A stretch of DNA of 39,630 nucleotides from JACCXJ01 sp052387115 (GCA_052387115.1 JBQTJM010000401.1:1-39630), one strand, 5' to 3'. Shown: positions 9,702-17,803, numbered from the stretch's first letter. Notes: generated by a model not told the origin, from the sequence alone. Made by a program: numbers and translations.

Positions 9702-10181
9702 TTAACGCAGGGCCTCGAGCGCCGCGGCGAATCCTTCCAGCGACAGGGCGACGCGGATCGACTGGCGGTGTCCGTCGTGGAAGATCAGCTCGGCGTTCTG
9801 TGCCTGCTTCAGCGCGTCCAACAGCGTGGCACCGAGCTTCATGCCACCGCGACAGCCCTGCGCATCGCAACGCTCGATCGGGAAGCTCACCGGTTCGGCG
9901 GTTCCGATCCGGAGGCTCGCCCCCGGCGGGAGCGAGATCCCGAGCGGCAGGGTGAACAGGGCGATGGGCTCCGTACTGCCCGCTACGAGACCGATGGCGG
10001 CACGCACCACGCGCTGCCCGCTGGTGCGCGTCACCACGTCCTGCACGATGGAGCACCGCTCCTGGCCGCGCTTCGCCGGCTCGCAGTGCAGCCTCCACTG
10101 GCCGAACACCTGGCGTACCTCGGGTTCGGCAGCGGCACCGAACGCCACCAAGGCCATGAGGCAGAAGACTCGGCGTCGCAC
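9702..10181 (-). CDS. Invasion-associated locus B (IalB) family secreted protein
   Basis: An IalB-type protein of 159 residues when started at GTG 10181, which has GGAAG 7 nt upstream and gives an RRR n-region plus a hydrophobic stretch, with cleavage probably after GAAA. The mature part has the family core: WRLHCEPAKRGQERCSIVQ, LPLGISLPPGASLRIG and IERCDAQGCRGGMKLG, with four cysteines suited to two disulfides in the periplasm. Function in free-living bacteria is unknown; the name comes from Bartonella. The longer upstream frame back to 10442 overlaps trmO and lacks signal-peptide character. It converges with glk. Confidence 0.82.
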   Translation of the reverse strand: MRRRVFCLMALVAFGAAAEPEVRQVFGQWRLHCEPAKRGQERCSIVQDVVTRTSGQRVVRAAIGLVAGSTEPIALFTLPLGISLPPGASLRIGTAEPVSFPIERCDAQGCRGGMKLGATLLDALKQAQNAELIFHDGHRQSIRVALSLEGFAAALEALR

Positions 10182-10233
10182 GCCCCGTCTTCCGGCATCG
10201 ATAACCCGCTTCAAGGCGCTGGCCACACGATGA

Positions 10234-10275
10234 TGAGTGGCGAATGGTGAGTGGCGAATGGAGAACGGGGAATGG
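10234..10275. repeat. Short tandem repeat, 14-bp unit
   Basis: Two perfect head-to-tail copies of TGAGTGGCGAATGG (10234-10247 and 10248-10261) are followed by a degenerate third (10262-10275), between trmO and the IalB-like gene. Confidence 0.8.
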
Positions 10276-10296
10276 CCCCGACATCGGCAGCCGGGT

Positions 10297-10785
10297 TCAC
10301 GGCGCCGGCGTTCCGCCGACGCCGAAACCGGATCCGGCGGGGTGCGGAAGGCGGTACCACCAATCGGGGACGCGGAGGTCGGTGAAGACGTCGTAGGGAT
10401 CATACGGTTTGATGTCGATGACCGGGGTCCCGTCGTAGGCATCGAGGCGCCGGACCTGCAAGTGGTGTCCGGTCCGGCCGAGCAACTCTACCACCGCGAG
10501 CCCGATGGGGTTCGGCCGGTCCCGGCCGCGCGTCGACAGCACCCCGGTGAATGGCAGGTCCTCGCGCCCGCGCGGTCGGACCATCGGGCGGTACCGGACG
10601 GGATCATGGCGGTGCATCCAGTAGATCACGATGAGGTGCGAGTAGCCTTCGAGCCCGGAGAGCGCCTCCATGTAGGCTTCGTCGATCACGATCTCGGAGA
10701 CCATCTCGGCCCGCAAGCGCGCTATGTCCGCCTCCGGTACCCGATGCCGGACATGGCCGATGGACTTCAGCTCGATGTGGTCCAA
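10297..10785 (-). CDS. trmO: tRNA (t6A37)-methyltransferase TrmO / TsaA-domain protein
   Basis: A TsaA-fold (beta-barrel) SAM-dependent methyltransferase; the family N6-methylates t6A37 in ACY-reading tRNA-Thr. The 162 residues cover the TsaA core only: IGHVRHRVPEA, GLEGYSHLIVIYWMHR, REDLPFTGVLSTRGRDRPNP, GLAVVELLG and VIDIKPYDPYD. The RPNPIG and DIKPY motifs are the classic signature. E. coli TrmO is about 235 residues with a C-terminal extension that is missing here, as in many short TsaA proteins, so substrate may differ. It is last in a leftward series DUF4124-proS-small membrane protein-trmO, 8 bp after the preceding gene. Confidence 0.88.
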   Translation of the reverse strand: MDHIELKSIGHVRHRVPEADIARLRAEMVSEIVIDEAYMEALSGLEGYSHLIVIYWMHRHDPVRYRPMVRPRGREDLPFTGVLSTRGRDRPNPIGLAVVELLGRTGHHLQVRRLDAYDGTPVIDIKPYDPYDVFTDLRVPDWWYRLPHPAGSGFGVGGTPAP

Positions 10786-10793
10786 GCGTGCGA

Positions 10794-11069
10794 CTAAGGG
10801 CCGGGGTCGTCGTTGCGGCGGACGATGGCCTTGCCCTTCTCGATGACGATGTAGTCCCCTTCTAGCGTCTTCCCGCCCCCGGCCCGCTCAACGTTGCGCC
10901 TCCACCAGTAGAAACGCAAGCCGAGCACCACGGCGGCGACGGCGAATATCGAGAGGAAGATGGCGAAGAACAGGCTGGCGAGCGCTATCCCGAGAACGAC
11001 CGCGGGCAGGAGCCATAGCGGGTTCTTCAGGACCCGCTTCAAAATGGAATGAGCGTCATCCGTCTTCAT
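10794..11069 (-). CDS. Small membrane protein of unknown function
   Basis: A 91-residue protein with one or two hydrophobic helices (about residues 18-52, LWLLPAVVLGIALASLFFAI onward), a basic junction FYWWRRNVERAG and a short polar C-terminal tail containing GDYIVIEKGKAIVRR. The ATG overlaps the proS stop by 4 bp (ATGA), so it is translationally coupled to proS. No family was recognised. The EGDYIVIEKG tail could be a small cytoplasmic beta hairpin. Its place between proS and trmO implies co-expression but gives no clear function. Confidence 0.75.
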   Translation of the reverse strand: MKTDDAHSILKRVLKNPLWLLPAVVLGIALASLFFAIFLSIFAVAAVVLGLRFYWWRRNVERAGGGKTLEGDYIVIEKGKAIVRRNDDPGP

Positions 11070-12766
11070 GTCTGTCGTAACAATGTGACGACCTGGTCGA
11101 TGGCGACATCGCGGGCCTCGGCCTCGTGTCTCATCTTGTACTCGATGGTGCCCTGATCGAGGCCGCGATCGCTCACGACTAGGCGGTGGGGGATGCCGAT
11201 GAGGTCCAGATCGGCGAACATGACCCCGGCGCGCTCGCCGCGGTCATCGACCAGGACGTCCATGCCGGCCGCTTCGAGCCTGGCGGAGATCTCTTCGACC
11301 GCCGCTTGCAGGCGCAGCGAGCGGTGCAGGTTGATGGGGGCCAGGGCCACCTCGAAGGGCGCGATGGCGGGCGGCCACAGGATCCCGCGTTCGTCGTGAT
11401 GCTGCTCGATGGCGGCGGCGACCACCCGCGAGACCCCGATCCCGTAGCAACCCATCACCAAGGTCACCGCCTTGCCGTGCAGGTCGAGGCAGGTCGCCCC
11501 CAGCGCGCGGCTGTACTTGTCGCCGAGCTGGAAGATGTGGCCGACCTCGATGCCGCGGGCGATCTGCAGGCGGCCGTACCCGTCCGGGCTCCGGTCCCCC
11601 GCGCACACCTCGCGCACATCGGCGCGCTCGGGCTCGGGGAGGTCCCGGCCCCAATTGACGCCCCACAGGTGCCGGCCGTCCTGGTTGGCGCCGCACACGA
11701 AGTCTGCGAGCGCCGCGGCGCTGTGATCGGCGATGACGGGGATGGAGAGCCCGCGGGGGCCGATCGACCCCGGGCCGCAGCCGAGCGCCTCCAGCACCCG
11801 CTCCGGTGTGGCCAGCGCTAGCGGTGTGGCCACCGGCGCGAGCCGCTCGGCCTTGCGCGGATTGAGGTCGTGGTCGCCGCGCAGGCACAGCGCTACCAGG
11901 CCGCCATCCCGTCCTTCGACGATGAGGGTCTTGGCGCAGCGCGCGGGCCTGACCCCGAGGAAGGTGCTGACCTCGGCGATGCTGTGCTGCTCCGGCGTGT
12001 TGACTTCTTCGAGCGGCTGTCGTGGCGGCGGGCGCGTGTCATCGGGCGGCAACGCCTCGCATAGCTCGACGTTGGCGGCGTAGTCGCCCTCCGACGAATA
12101 GGCGATGCGGTCCTCGCCGGAATCCGCCAGCACATGGAACTCATGGGATAGCGCGCCGCCGATGTTGCCGGTGTCCGCCAAGACCGCCCGGAAATCGAGA
12201 CCGACGCGCTCGAAGATGCGCGTATAGGTCTCATGCATGCGCGCGTAGGTCTCTTCCAGCGAGGCTTGATCGAGATGGAAGGAATAGGCGTCCTTCATGA
12301 GGAATTCGCGGGCGCGCATGACCCCGAAGCGCGGCCGGACCTCATCGCGAAACTTGGTCTGGATCTGATAGAAATTCGCGGGGAGCTGTTTGTAGCTCCG
12401 GATCTCGCGGCGCACCAGATCGGTGATGACCTCTTCGTGGGTGGGACCGAAGCAGAGCTCGCGTTGGTGGCGGTCGTGTAGCCGCAAGAGCTCCGGGCCG
12501 TATTGAGCCCAACGCCCGGACTCCTGCCACAACTCCGCCGGTTGGACGGCGGGCATCAGGACCTCCTGGGCCCCGGCCCTGTCCATCTCCTCGCGGACGA
12601 TGCGCTCGACCTTGCGGAGCACGCGCAGCCCGAGCGGCAGCCAGGTATAGATCCCGGCCGCGACCTTGCGGATCATGCCGGCCCTGAGCATGAGCCGGTG
12701 GCTCACGACCTCGGCATCGGCCGGCAGCTCCCGGAGGGTCGGGAGCAGGAGCTCGGAGAGTCGCAT
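11066..12766 (-). CDS. proS: Prolyl-tRNA synthetase (bacterial type, with editing insertion)
   Basis: Charges tRNA-Pro with proline. The 566 residues match the bacterial ProS length (572 in E. coli). Class II motifs are present: GIYTWLPLGLRVLRKVERIV with the motif 1 region, the motif 2 region FRDEVRPRFGVMRAREFLMKD, and motif 3 GCYGIGVSRVVAAAIEQHHD. Between motifs 2 and 3 lies the INS editing domain (about residues 225-400), which hydrolyses Ala-tRNA-Pro. A C-terminal anticodon-binding domain follows (PINLHRSLRLQAAV to the end). The ATG overlaps the stop of the DUF4124 gene by one base (TGATG), and the downstream small membrane gene overlaps its stop by 4 bp, so this is a tight operon. Confidence 0.97.
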   Translation of the reverse strand: MRLSELLLPTLRELPADAEVVSHRLMLRAGMIRKVAAGIYTWLPLGLRVLRKVERIVREEMDRAGAQEVLMPAVQPAELWQESGRWAQYGPELLRLHDRHQRELCFGPTHEEVITDLVRREIRSYKQLPANFYQIQTKFRDEVRPRFGVMRAREFLMKDAYSFHLDQASLEETYARMHETYTRIFERVGLDFRAVLADTGNIGGALSHEFHVLADSGEDRIAYSSEGDYAANVELCEALPPDDTRPPPRQPLEEVNTPEQHSIAEVSTFLGVRPARCAKTLIVEGRDGGLVALCLRGDHDLNPRKAERLAPVATPLALATPERVLEALGCGPGSIGPRGLSIPVIADHSAAALADFVCGANQDGRHLWGVNWGRDLPEPERADVREVCAGDRSPDGYGRLQIARGIEVGHIFQLGDKYSRALGATCLDLHGKAVTLVMGCYGIGVSRVVAAAIEQHHDERGILWPPAIAPFEVALAPINLHRSLRLQAAVEEISARLEAAGMDVLVDDRGERAGVMFADLDLIGIPHRLVVSDRGLDQGTIEYKMRHEAEARDVAIDQVVTLLRQT

Positions 12767-13224
12767 CAGGGTTGGCAGTGCAGGGCGATCCAGTCCCGCG
12801 TCTTGGCGATCGACGCCTGGTGCTCCTCGTCGGTCTGTATGATGCGGGTGGCGTCGGATTCGGTGCGGTAGCTGCGGGGTGAGTCGGCCAAGGACTCGGC
12901 CTGGCGCCGTGCCTCCTGGCAGGCCGACTGGTTCTCCTTATCCTCCGCGCCCTTCTTGCGGGCCTCTTCCTCTTGGTCCTGGCGCTCGTCGGCGCGGATG
13001 TCGAATCTCTCGATCTCTTTATCCAGGGCCTCGCGTGCCTTGGTCGAATCGACCTTGGGCGGGGCCTTGATGGTCTCGGCCGCTCGCCCCGGGGGCGGGG
13101 ACTCGGAGTAATGCACCTGGCCCTCTGCGTCGCGCCACTTGTACATATCCGCGGACACGCCCGACGCGGCCGCGGCCGCACACAGGGCGGTGCACAGGGT
13201 TAGCCAACGGGGACGTTGGGGCAT
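12766..13224 (-). CDS. DUF4124 domain-containing periplasmic protein
   Basis: A 152-residue secreted protein. The N-terminal signal peptide (MPQRPRWLTLCTALCAAAAA) probably ends near GVSA-D. The DUF4124 core follows immediately: DMYKWRDAEGQVHYSESPPP. After that comes a long charged alpha-helical stretch (residues 60-125, rich in Glu, Lys, Arg, Gln) that may form a coiled coil. DUF4124 proteins are common in gammaproteobacteria and their function is unknown. It is the first gene of the proS operon and diverges from ilvB across a 382-bp region. Confidence 0.88.
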   Translation of the reverse strand: MPQRPRWLTLCTALCAAAAASGVSADMYKWRDAEGQVHYSESPPPGRAAETIKAPPKVDSTKAREALDKEIERFDIRADERQDQEEEARKKGAEDKENQSACQEARRQAESLADSPRSYRTESDATRIIQTDEEHQASIAKTRDWIALHCQP

Positions 13225-13328
13225 GGGAGTGTTTTGGGTATGAGGACCGCTGCGACTATAAACCGATTCGGTCGCGGAGGTAAGCGTCCCGAGGCTGACG
13301 CGATTGGTGATCCGCGCCCCGGAGCGGC

Positions 13329-13357
13329 TTGACCTCGCCGCGGAATCCCGTTAAATT
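13329..13357 (+). promoter_or_regulatory. Candidate sigma-70 promoter for ilvBHC
   Basis: TTGACC (13329-13334, 5 of 6 to consensus) and TAAATT (13352-13357, 4 of 6) are separated by 17 bp. Transcription would start near 13364 and leave a GC-rich leader of about 240 nt before ilvB. In the leader, ACCGGAT (13410-13416) and ATCCGGT (13421-13427) form a 7-bp stem with a CCCC loop, and TCCCTGG (about 13384) can pair with CCAGGGA (about 13481). The rest of the 382-bp gene-free interval shows no RNA family I recognise; there is no T-box and no U-tract terminator. Confidence 0.5.
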
Positions 13358-13563
13358 TCCTTGCTTTTCGAGGCCAGTCCCAGTCCCTGGCAGCGGGGCG
13401 CGGGGCTCGACCGGATCCCCATCCGGTGGGGTGGCCGTGGGCAGCGGGGTTTGGGGGAGGCGGGCCGGTCCTTGGGAGCCAGGGATCGGGGCGGGACGGC
13501 GCCTCGAAGCTGCCACGCACGGAGGAGGGGGACGCCAACCCGTCGCGCCGGGGATTGCCGTCG

Positions 13564-13614
13564 ATGCGAATCCTCGTACAACAAGAGCTATTTGGGTGGA
13601 GCGCTAGTGGCTGA
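13564..13614 (+). CDS. Possible 16-residue leader ORF overlapping the ilvB start
   Basis: ATG 13564 opens a short frame reading MRILVQQELFGWSASG and ending at TGA 13612-13614, overlapping the ilvB GTG (13607) by 8 nt in another frame. It begins with consecutive Ile-Leu-Val codons, the end products of the ilv/leu pathways, so a ribosome-mediated leader role is conceivable. The ribosome site is poor (GGGG 10 nt upstream) and the short frame could be chance. Confidence 0.25.
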   Translation: MRILVQQELFGWSASG

Positions 13615-15325
13615 AAAATTACGCGGTGCCGAGGTCTTCTGGAGGTGTCTCGCGGACGAGGGGGTTGAGTTCGTCTTCGGCTACCCCGGCGGGGCGGTCC
13701 TGCACATCTATGACGAGCTGTACAAGCAGGACCTGGTCAAGCATATCCTGGTACGCCACGAGCAAGGCGCGACGCATGCGGCGGACGGCTATGCGCGCGC
13801 CACCGGCAAACCCGGTGTCGTGCTTGTGACCTCGGGTCCGGGCGCGACCAACTGCGTGACCGGGATCGCCACCGCCTACATGGACTCCATCCCGCTGGTG
13901 GTCTTCACCGGGCAGGTGCCCACCCACCTCATCGGCAACGACGCCTTCCAGGAGGTCGATGCCATCGGTATCACCCGCCCCTGCGTCAAGCACAACTTCC
14001 TGGTCGAGCGGGTCGAGAACCTGGCGACTACCATCAAGAAGGCCTTTTACATCGCAGGCTCCGGCCGGCCGGGGCCCGTGGTCGTCGATATCCCCAAGGA
14101 CGTCACGGCCGACAGCACCGAATACCATTATCCCGAGTCCATCGAGATCCGATCCTACAAGCCGGTCACGCGCGGCCATCCGATCCAGATCAAGAAGGCC
14201 GCGGCGCTCATCGGCGCGGCCAAGCGGCCCATGATCTACACGGGCGGGGGCGTGGTCCTCGATAACGCGTCGGCCGTCTTGACCGAGTTCACCCGCCTGC
14301 TCGGCTTTCCGATCACCAATACCCTCATGGGTCTGGGCGCGTTTCCCGGCACCGACCCGCAGTTCATCGGCATGCTGGGGATGCACGGCACCTATGAGGC
14401 CAACATGGCCATGCACCATTGCGATGTGCTGATCGCGATAGGCGCGCGTTTCGACGACCGGGTGACCGGGGACCTCAAGCAGTTCTGTCCCGAGGCCAAG
14501 ATCGTCCACATCGATGTGGACCCTTCCTCGATCTCGAAGAACGTCCCGGTGCACATCCCCATCGTGGGTCCCGCCGGGAGCGTGCTGCGCGATCTCCTCG
14601 CCGCGATGCGCGAGGGCGGCACGAGACCCGACGCGACCGCACTCGGCGCCTGGTGGGATCAGATCAGGAAATGGCAGGCCATCGACTGCCTGCGCTACGA
14701 CCGGAAATCCGAGGTCATCAAGCCGCAGTTCGTCATCGAGGAGCTGTACCGTCTGACCGAGGGCCAGGCCTACGTGACCTCGGATGTGGGGCAGCACCAG
14801 ATGTGGGCCGCGCAGTTCTACAAGTTCGACCACCCCAGGCGCTGGATCAACTCCGGCGGGCTCGGGACCATGGGTTTCGGCCTGCCCGCGGCCATGGGCG
14901 TGCAACTCGCCTTCCCGGACGATACGGTCGCGTGCGTGACCGGCGAGGCGAGCCTGGTCATGTGCATCCAGGAGCTTTCCACCTGCCTGCAATACCGCCT
15001 GCCCATCAAGGTCTTGAACCTCAACAATCGCTACATGGGCATGGTCCGCCAGTGGCAGGAGTTCTTCTACGATCGGCGCTATTCGCATTCTTATATGGAT
15101 GCCCTGCCCGATTTCGTCAAGCTCGCCGAGAGCTTCGGGCATGTCGGCATCCGCATCGACAAATCCGGTGACGTGGTGCCGGCCTTGAAAGAGGCACTGG
15201 CGATGAAGGACCGTCTGGTGTTGATGGATTTCATCACCGACCAGACCGAGAACGTCTATCCGATGATCGCCTCGGGCAAGGGCCATCATGAAATGCACCT
15301 CTCCCCGGAACGGGAACTGGCGTAG
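13607..15325 (+). CDS. ilvB: Acetolactate synthase, large (catalytic) subunit
   Basis: First committed step of Val/Leu/Ile synthesis: condenses two pyruvates, or pyruvate with 2-oxobutyrate, using ThDP, Mg and FAD. The start is GTG 13607 with GGTGGAG 5 nt upstream, giving 572 residues; the upstream open frame is GC-rich noncoding. The catalytic Glu is about residue 52 in VRHEQGATHAADGYAR. FAD-region and central blocks are conserved (GSGRPGPVVVDIPKDVT, GMLGMHGTYEAN, ARFDDRVTGDL). The ThDP motif starts near 446 as TGEASLVMCIQELSTC and ends at NN 473-474 in LNLNNRYMGMVRQWQ. The usual GDGS is GEAS; a Glu at the second position is common in related bacteria, but Ala at the third is less usual. First gene of ilvB-ilvH-ilvC. 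Confidence 0.97.
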   Translation: MAEKLRGAEVFWRCLADEGVEFVFGYPGGAVLHIYDELYKQDLVKHILVRHEQGATHAADGYARATGKPGVVLVTSGPGATNCVTGIATAYMDSIPLVVFTGQVPTHLIGNDAFQEVDAIGITRPCVKHNFLVERVENLATTIKKAFYIAGSGRPGPVVVDIPKDVTADSTEYHYPESIEIRSYKPVTRGHPIQIKKAAALIGAAKRPMIYTGGGVVLDNASAVLTEFTRLLGFPITNTLMGLGAFPGTDPQFIGMLGMHGTYEANMAMHHCDVLIAIGARFDDRVTGDLKQFCPEAKIVHIDVDPSSISKNVPVHIPIVGPAGSVLRDLLAAMREGGTRPDATALGAWWDQIRKWQAIDCLRYDRKSEVIKPQFVIEELYRLTEGQAYVTSDVGQHQMWAAQFYKFDHPRRWINSGGLGTMGFGLPAAMGVQLAFPDDTVACVTGEASLVMCIQELSTCLQYRLPIKVLNLNNRYMGMVRQWQEFFYDRRYSHSYMDALPDFVKLAESFGHVGIRIDKSGDVVPALKEALAMKDRLVLMDFITDQTENVYPMIASGKGHHEMHLSPERELA

Positions 15326-15817
15326 GTGCGCCGGGTCCTTTCCATCCTCCTGGAGAACGAGGCCGGGGCCCTGTGCCGGGTGGCCGGGCTGTTTTCGGCG
15401 CGCGCCTATAACATCGAGTCTTTGACCGTCGCGCCCACCGAGGACCCGACGGTGTCGCGCATGACGCTCGTGACCAGCGGCTCGGACGAGATCATCGAGC
15501 AGATCACCAAGCAGTTGAACAAGCTCGTCGACGTGATCAAGCTCATGGACCTCGGCGAGGGCCAGCACATCGAGCGCGAGCTGGTGCTCCTCAAGGTGAG
15601 TGCCACCGGCGCGGCCCGCGAGGAGATCAAGCGCCTCGTCGACATCTTCCGCGGGCGCATCATCGACGTGAACCACGCCATCTACGTCATCGAGCTGACC
15701 GGGACGAGCGAGAAGATCGACGCCTTCCTGAACGGAATCGACAAGAAACTGATCCTGGAGGTGGTGCGTTCCGGGGTGTCGGGGATCGCGCGCGGCGAGA
15801 CGGCGCTCAGAGTATGA
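15326..15817 (+). CDS. ilvH: Acetolactate synthase, small (regulatory) subunit
   Basis: Regulatory partner that activates IlvB and confers feedback inhibition by valine. The 163 residues equal E. coli IlvH in length. The N-terminal ACT domain (residues 1-75) shows RRVLSILLENEAGALCRVAG and ARAYNIESLTVAPTEDPTVS. The C-terminal domain has ERELVLLKVSATGAAREEIK, DIFRGRIIDVNHAIYVIE and EVVRSGVSGIARGE. It starts with GTG directly after the ilvB TAG with no spacer, so it is translationally coupled, giving balanced subunit production. Confidence 0.96.
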   Translation: MRRVLSILLENEAGALCRVAGLFSARAYNIESLTVAPTEDPTVSRMTLVTSGSDEIIEQITKQLNKLVDVIKLMDLGEGQHIERELVLLKVSATGAAREEIKRLVDIFRGRIIDVNHAIYVIELTGTSEKIDAFLNGIDKKLILEVVRSGVSGIARGETALRV

Positions 15818-15842
15818 AGCACATTCTTGGATAGAGAATCCT

Positions 15843-16859
15843 ATGAGAATCTACTACGACAAAGACGCCGATCTGTCCCTCATCCAGGACCGGCGCGTCG
15901 CCATCATCGGCTACGGCTCGCAAGGCCATGCCCATGCCAATAATCTCAGGGACTCGGGCGTTTCCGTGGTCGTGGCCCTGCGACCGGGATCCGAGACCGC
16001 CGCCAAGGTCGCGGCGGCCGGCCTGACGAGCGCCGCGGTGGAAGAGGCGGTGGGGGGCGCCGATCTCGTCACGATGCTGGCCCCCGACGAGCATCAGGCG
16101 GCCCTGTACCGGGAGCGGGTCGAGCCGCACCTACGCGAGGGCAAGGCCCTGGCCTTTGCCCATGGCTTCAACATCCACTTCCGGCAGATCGAGCCGCGCC
16201 CCGACCTCGACGTGATCATGGTCGCCCCCAAGGGCCCGGGGCATCTGGTGCGCTCGACCTATGCCCAGGGCGGCGGGGTGCCGTGCCTCATCGCCGTCCA
16301 GCAAGACGCCTCGGGCCAGGCCCGCGAGGTGGCGCTTGCCTATGCGTCGGCGATCGGCGGCGGGCGCGCCGGGGTCATCGAGACGAACTTCCGTGAGGAA
16401 ACCGAGACCGATCTGTTCGGAGAGCAGACCGTCCTGTGCGGGGGGATCACCGCCCTCATCCAGGCTGGCTTCGAGACCCTGGTCGAGGCCGGCTACTCGC
16501 CCGAGATGGCCTATTTCGAGTGCCTGCACGAGACCAAGCTCATCGTGGACCTGATCTACGAGGGCGGCCTCGCCGACATGCGCTACTCGATCTCGAACAC
16601 CGCCGAGTACGGCGACTTCACCCGCGGCCCGCGCGTGATCGGCGAGGCCTCCCGCCAAGCCATGAAGGAGATCCTGAAGGAGATCCAGACCGGCCAGTTC
16701 GCCCGCGAGTTCATCCTCGAAAACCAGGCCGGCGCACCCGTCCTCAAGGCCATGCGCCGCACCGGCCGCGAGCACCCCATCGAGCAGATCGGCGCCAAGC
16801 TCCGCGAGATGATGCCGTGGATCAAGAGCAATCGGCTGGTGGACCGGTCGCGGAACTGA
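15843..16859 (+). CDS. ilvC: Ketol-acid reductoisomerase (class I, NADPH)
   Basis: Isomerises and reduces acetolactate or acetohydroxybutyrate with NADPH and Mg2+, the second common step of branched-chain synthesis. The 338 residues are typical of class I. The Rossmann motif AIIGYGSQGHAHANNLRDSG lies near residues 20-39. Metal ligands are visible: Asp 190 and Glu 194 in ETETDLFGEQTVLCGG, and the second pair in AYFECLHETKLIVDLIYEGG. VAPKGPGHLVRSTY is the family block. It starts 25 bp after ilvH and closes the operon. Confidence 0.97.
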   Translation: MRIYYDKDADLSLIQDRRVAIIGYGSQGHAHANNLRDSGVSVVVALRPGSETAAKVAAAGLTSAAVEEAVGGADLVTMLAPDEHQAALYRERVEPHLREGKALAFAHGFNIHFRQIEPRPDLDVIMVAPKGPGHLVRSTYAQGGGVPCLIAVQQDASGQAREVALAYASAIGGGRAGVIETNFREETETDLFGEQTVLCGGITALIQAGFETLVEAGYSPEMAYFECLHETKLIVDLIYEGGLADMRYSISNTAEYGDFTRGPRVIGEASRQAMKEILKEIQTGQFAREFILENQAGAPVLKAMRRTGREHPIEQIGAKLREMMPWIKSNRLVDRSRN

Positions 16860-17096
16860 GCCATTCGGACGATCAACGTACGAGACCATCTTCGGTAGGG
16901 CAAGGATGGTGCCTTAAAAAACCCCCATGATTTCCGCTACGCGATTTGCGTTGGACTTGTGGCATGGTCGGGTATTTTCCATCTTAGGTTGTTTATAGCT
17001 CAGAGCGGCGAGTCTCTCCTGTGATGCTTTTCTTCTACCTTTATGGCAACTAAGTCACAGCAAGTGGAAGTTGAGAAAGGACAGGAGCAACCAGCG

Positions 17097-17420
17097 ATGG
17101 GGGTGGTCTTCGCTCGTATTATCATAATCATAATAACGGTTATTAAGTGGACTTTTATAGTAGTCTTCGGATTGTCAGTTATATTCGCAGTTATACAACC
17201 GCTAGCCGCAATATGGAATGTTCTCATCCATTATCCGCAGTGGACTATAGCACCACTTTGTCTTTATCTTGGAGTACAATGCACCGCGGGTGTTATTTCC
17301 AGAACACGAACGTCTACTGAACCCATATATGTTAAAGTTGCTTTTTACTTTTTTGTAATGCTAGTGTTATTAGAGGCTGCTATTTTTCTCGTTGCGATTG
17401 TATATTATCTAGTTGGGTGA
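17097..17420 (+). CDS. AT-rich small membrane protein A, unknown
   Basis: No family recognised. From ATG 17097 (AGGAG at 17083-17087, 9-nt spacing) the product is 107 residues; ATG 17043 would give 125 with a polar KSQQVEVEKGQEQ N-terminus but no ribosome site. It is almost entirely hydrophobic. It has a long Ile-rich helix (ARIIIIIITVIKWTFIVVFG), a second short hydrophobic region around a WTIAPLCLYLGVQC segment, a small basic loop (SRTRTST) and a C-terminal helix (YVKVAFYFFVMLVLLEAAIF). The DNA is strikingly AT-rich compared with ilvC next door, indicating recent transfer. It pairs with the following gene, 9 bp downstream. Confidence 0.65.
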   Translation: MGVVFARIIIIIITVIKWTFIVVFGLSVIFAVIQPLAAIWNVLIHYPQWTIAPLCLYLGVQCTAGVISRTRTSTEPIYVKVAFYFFVMLVLLEAAIFLVAIVYYLVG

Positions 17421-17429
17421 GGTATTTTT

Positions 17430-17798
17430 GTGCCACTTCCACAGCCGGTCCAGAATTATCTACTTCATGTAGCTAAAATAGTCACAAATGCGGCCGTGGC
17501 GCTAGGTTGCATATGGTTTTTAGAGATACTGGTGAAGGAGCTCGTTGGTAAAGTACGTTCGCTAGGCTTCTGGGGGAAGCTTACTGAAGATAAGGCTTCT
17601 GCCATAATTCTCGCTGCAACCATGTTGGAATTTATAGGTGTGATGGCGGTTGTAACAATGTCAACTATTTACGAAACTAAGAGCTTCTTTACAGCGCACA
17701 CGGTACCTCACTTTGGTAGGATTATGGCGTGTGTTATCGGCTCGATCCTTGTCCTGGTTGGCGGTAGCATCTTGCTAGTGGAGGTACTTCGTCATTAG
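17430..17798 (+). CDS. AT-rich small membrane protein B, unknown
   Basis: A 122-residue protein from GTG 17430, with GTGAGG just upstream overlapping the end of gene A. It has three probable membrane helices: about 16-36 (VTNAAVALGCIWFLEILVKE), 58-82 (AIILAATMLEFIGVMAVVTM) and 95-119 (IMACVIGSILVLVGGSILLV). An amphipathic, basic segment (GKVRSLGFWGKLTEDKAS) lies between the first two. No family was recognised. Its codon and base use is as AT-rich as gene A, and the two are tightly spaced, so they are probably one transferred operon. Two repeat elements follow immediately after its stop. Confidence 0.68.
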   Translation: MPLPQPVQNYLLHVAKIVTNAAVALGCIWFLEILVKELVGKVRSLGFWGKLTEDKASAIILAATMLEFIGVMAVVTMSTIYETKSFFTAHTVPHFGRIMACVIGSILVLVGGSILLVEVLRH

Positions 17799-17803
17799 AC
17801 CTC

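Noticed and set aside
13225..13606. T-box or classical attenuator upstream of ilvB
   Set aside because: No T-box sequence, no U-tract terminator and no long run of Leu/Val/Ile codons; only modest hairpins and one short ORF were seen.
13619..15676. 685-codon open frame antisense to ilvB/ilvH
   Set aside because: Shadow of conserved genes; the translation is low-complexity, rich in His, Asp and Gly, as expected for an antisense frame of GC-rich DNA.
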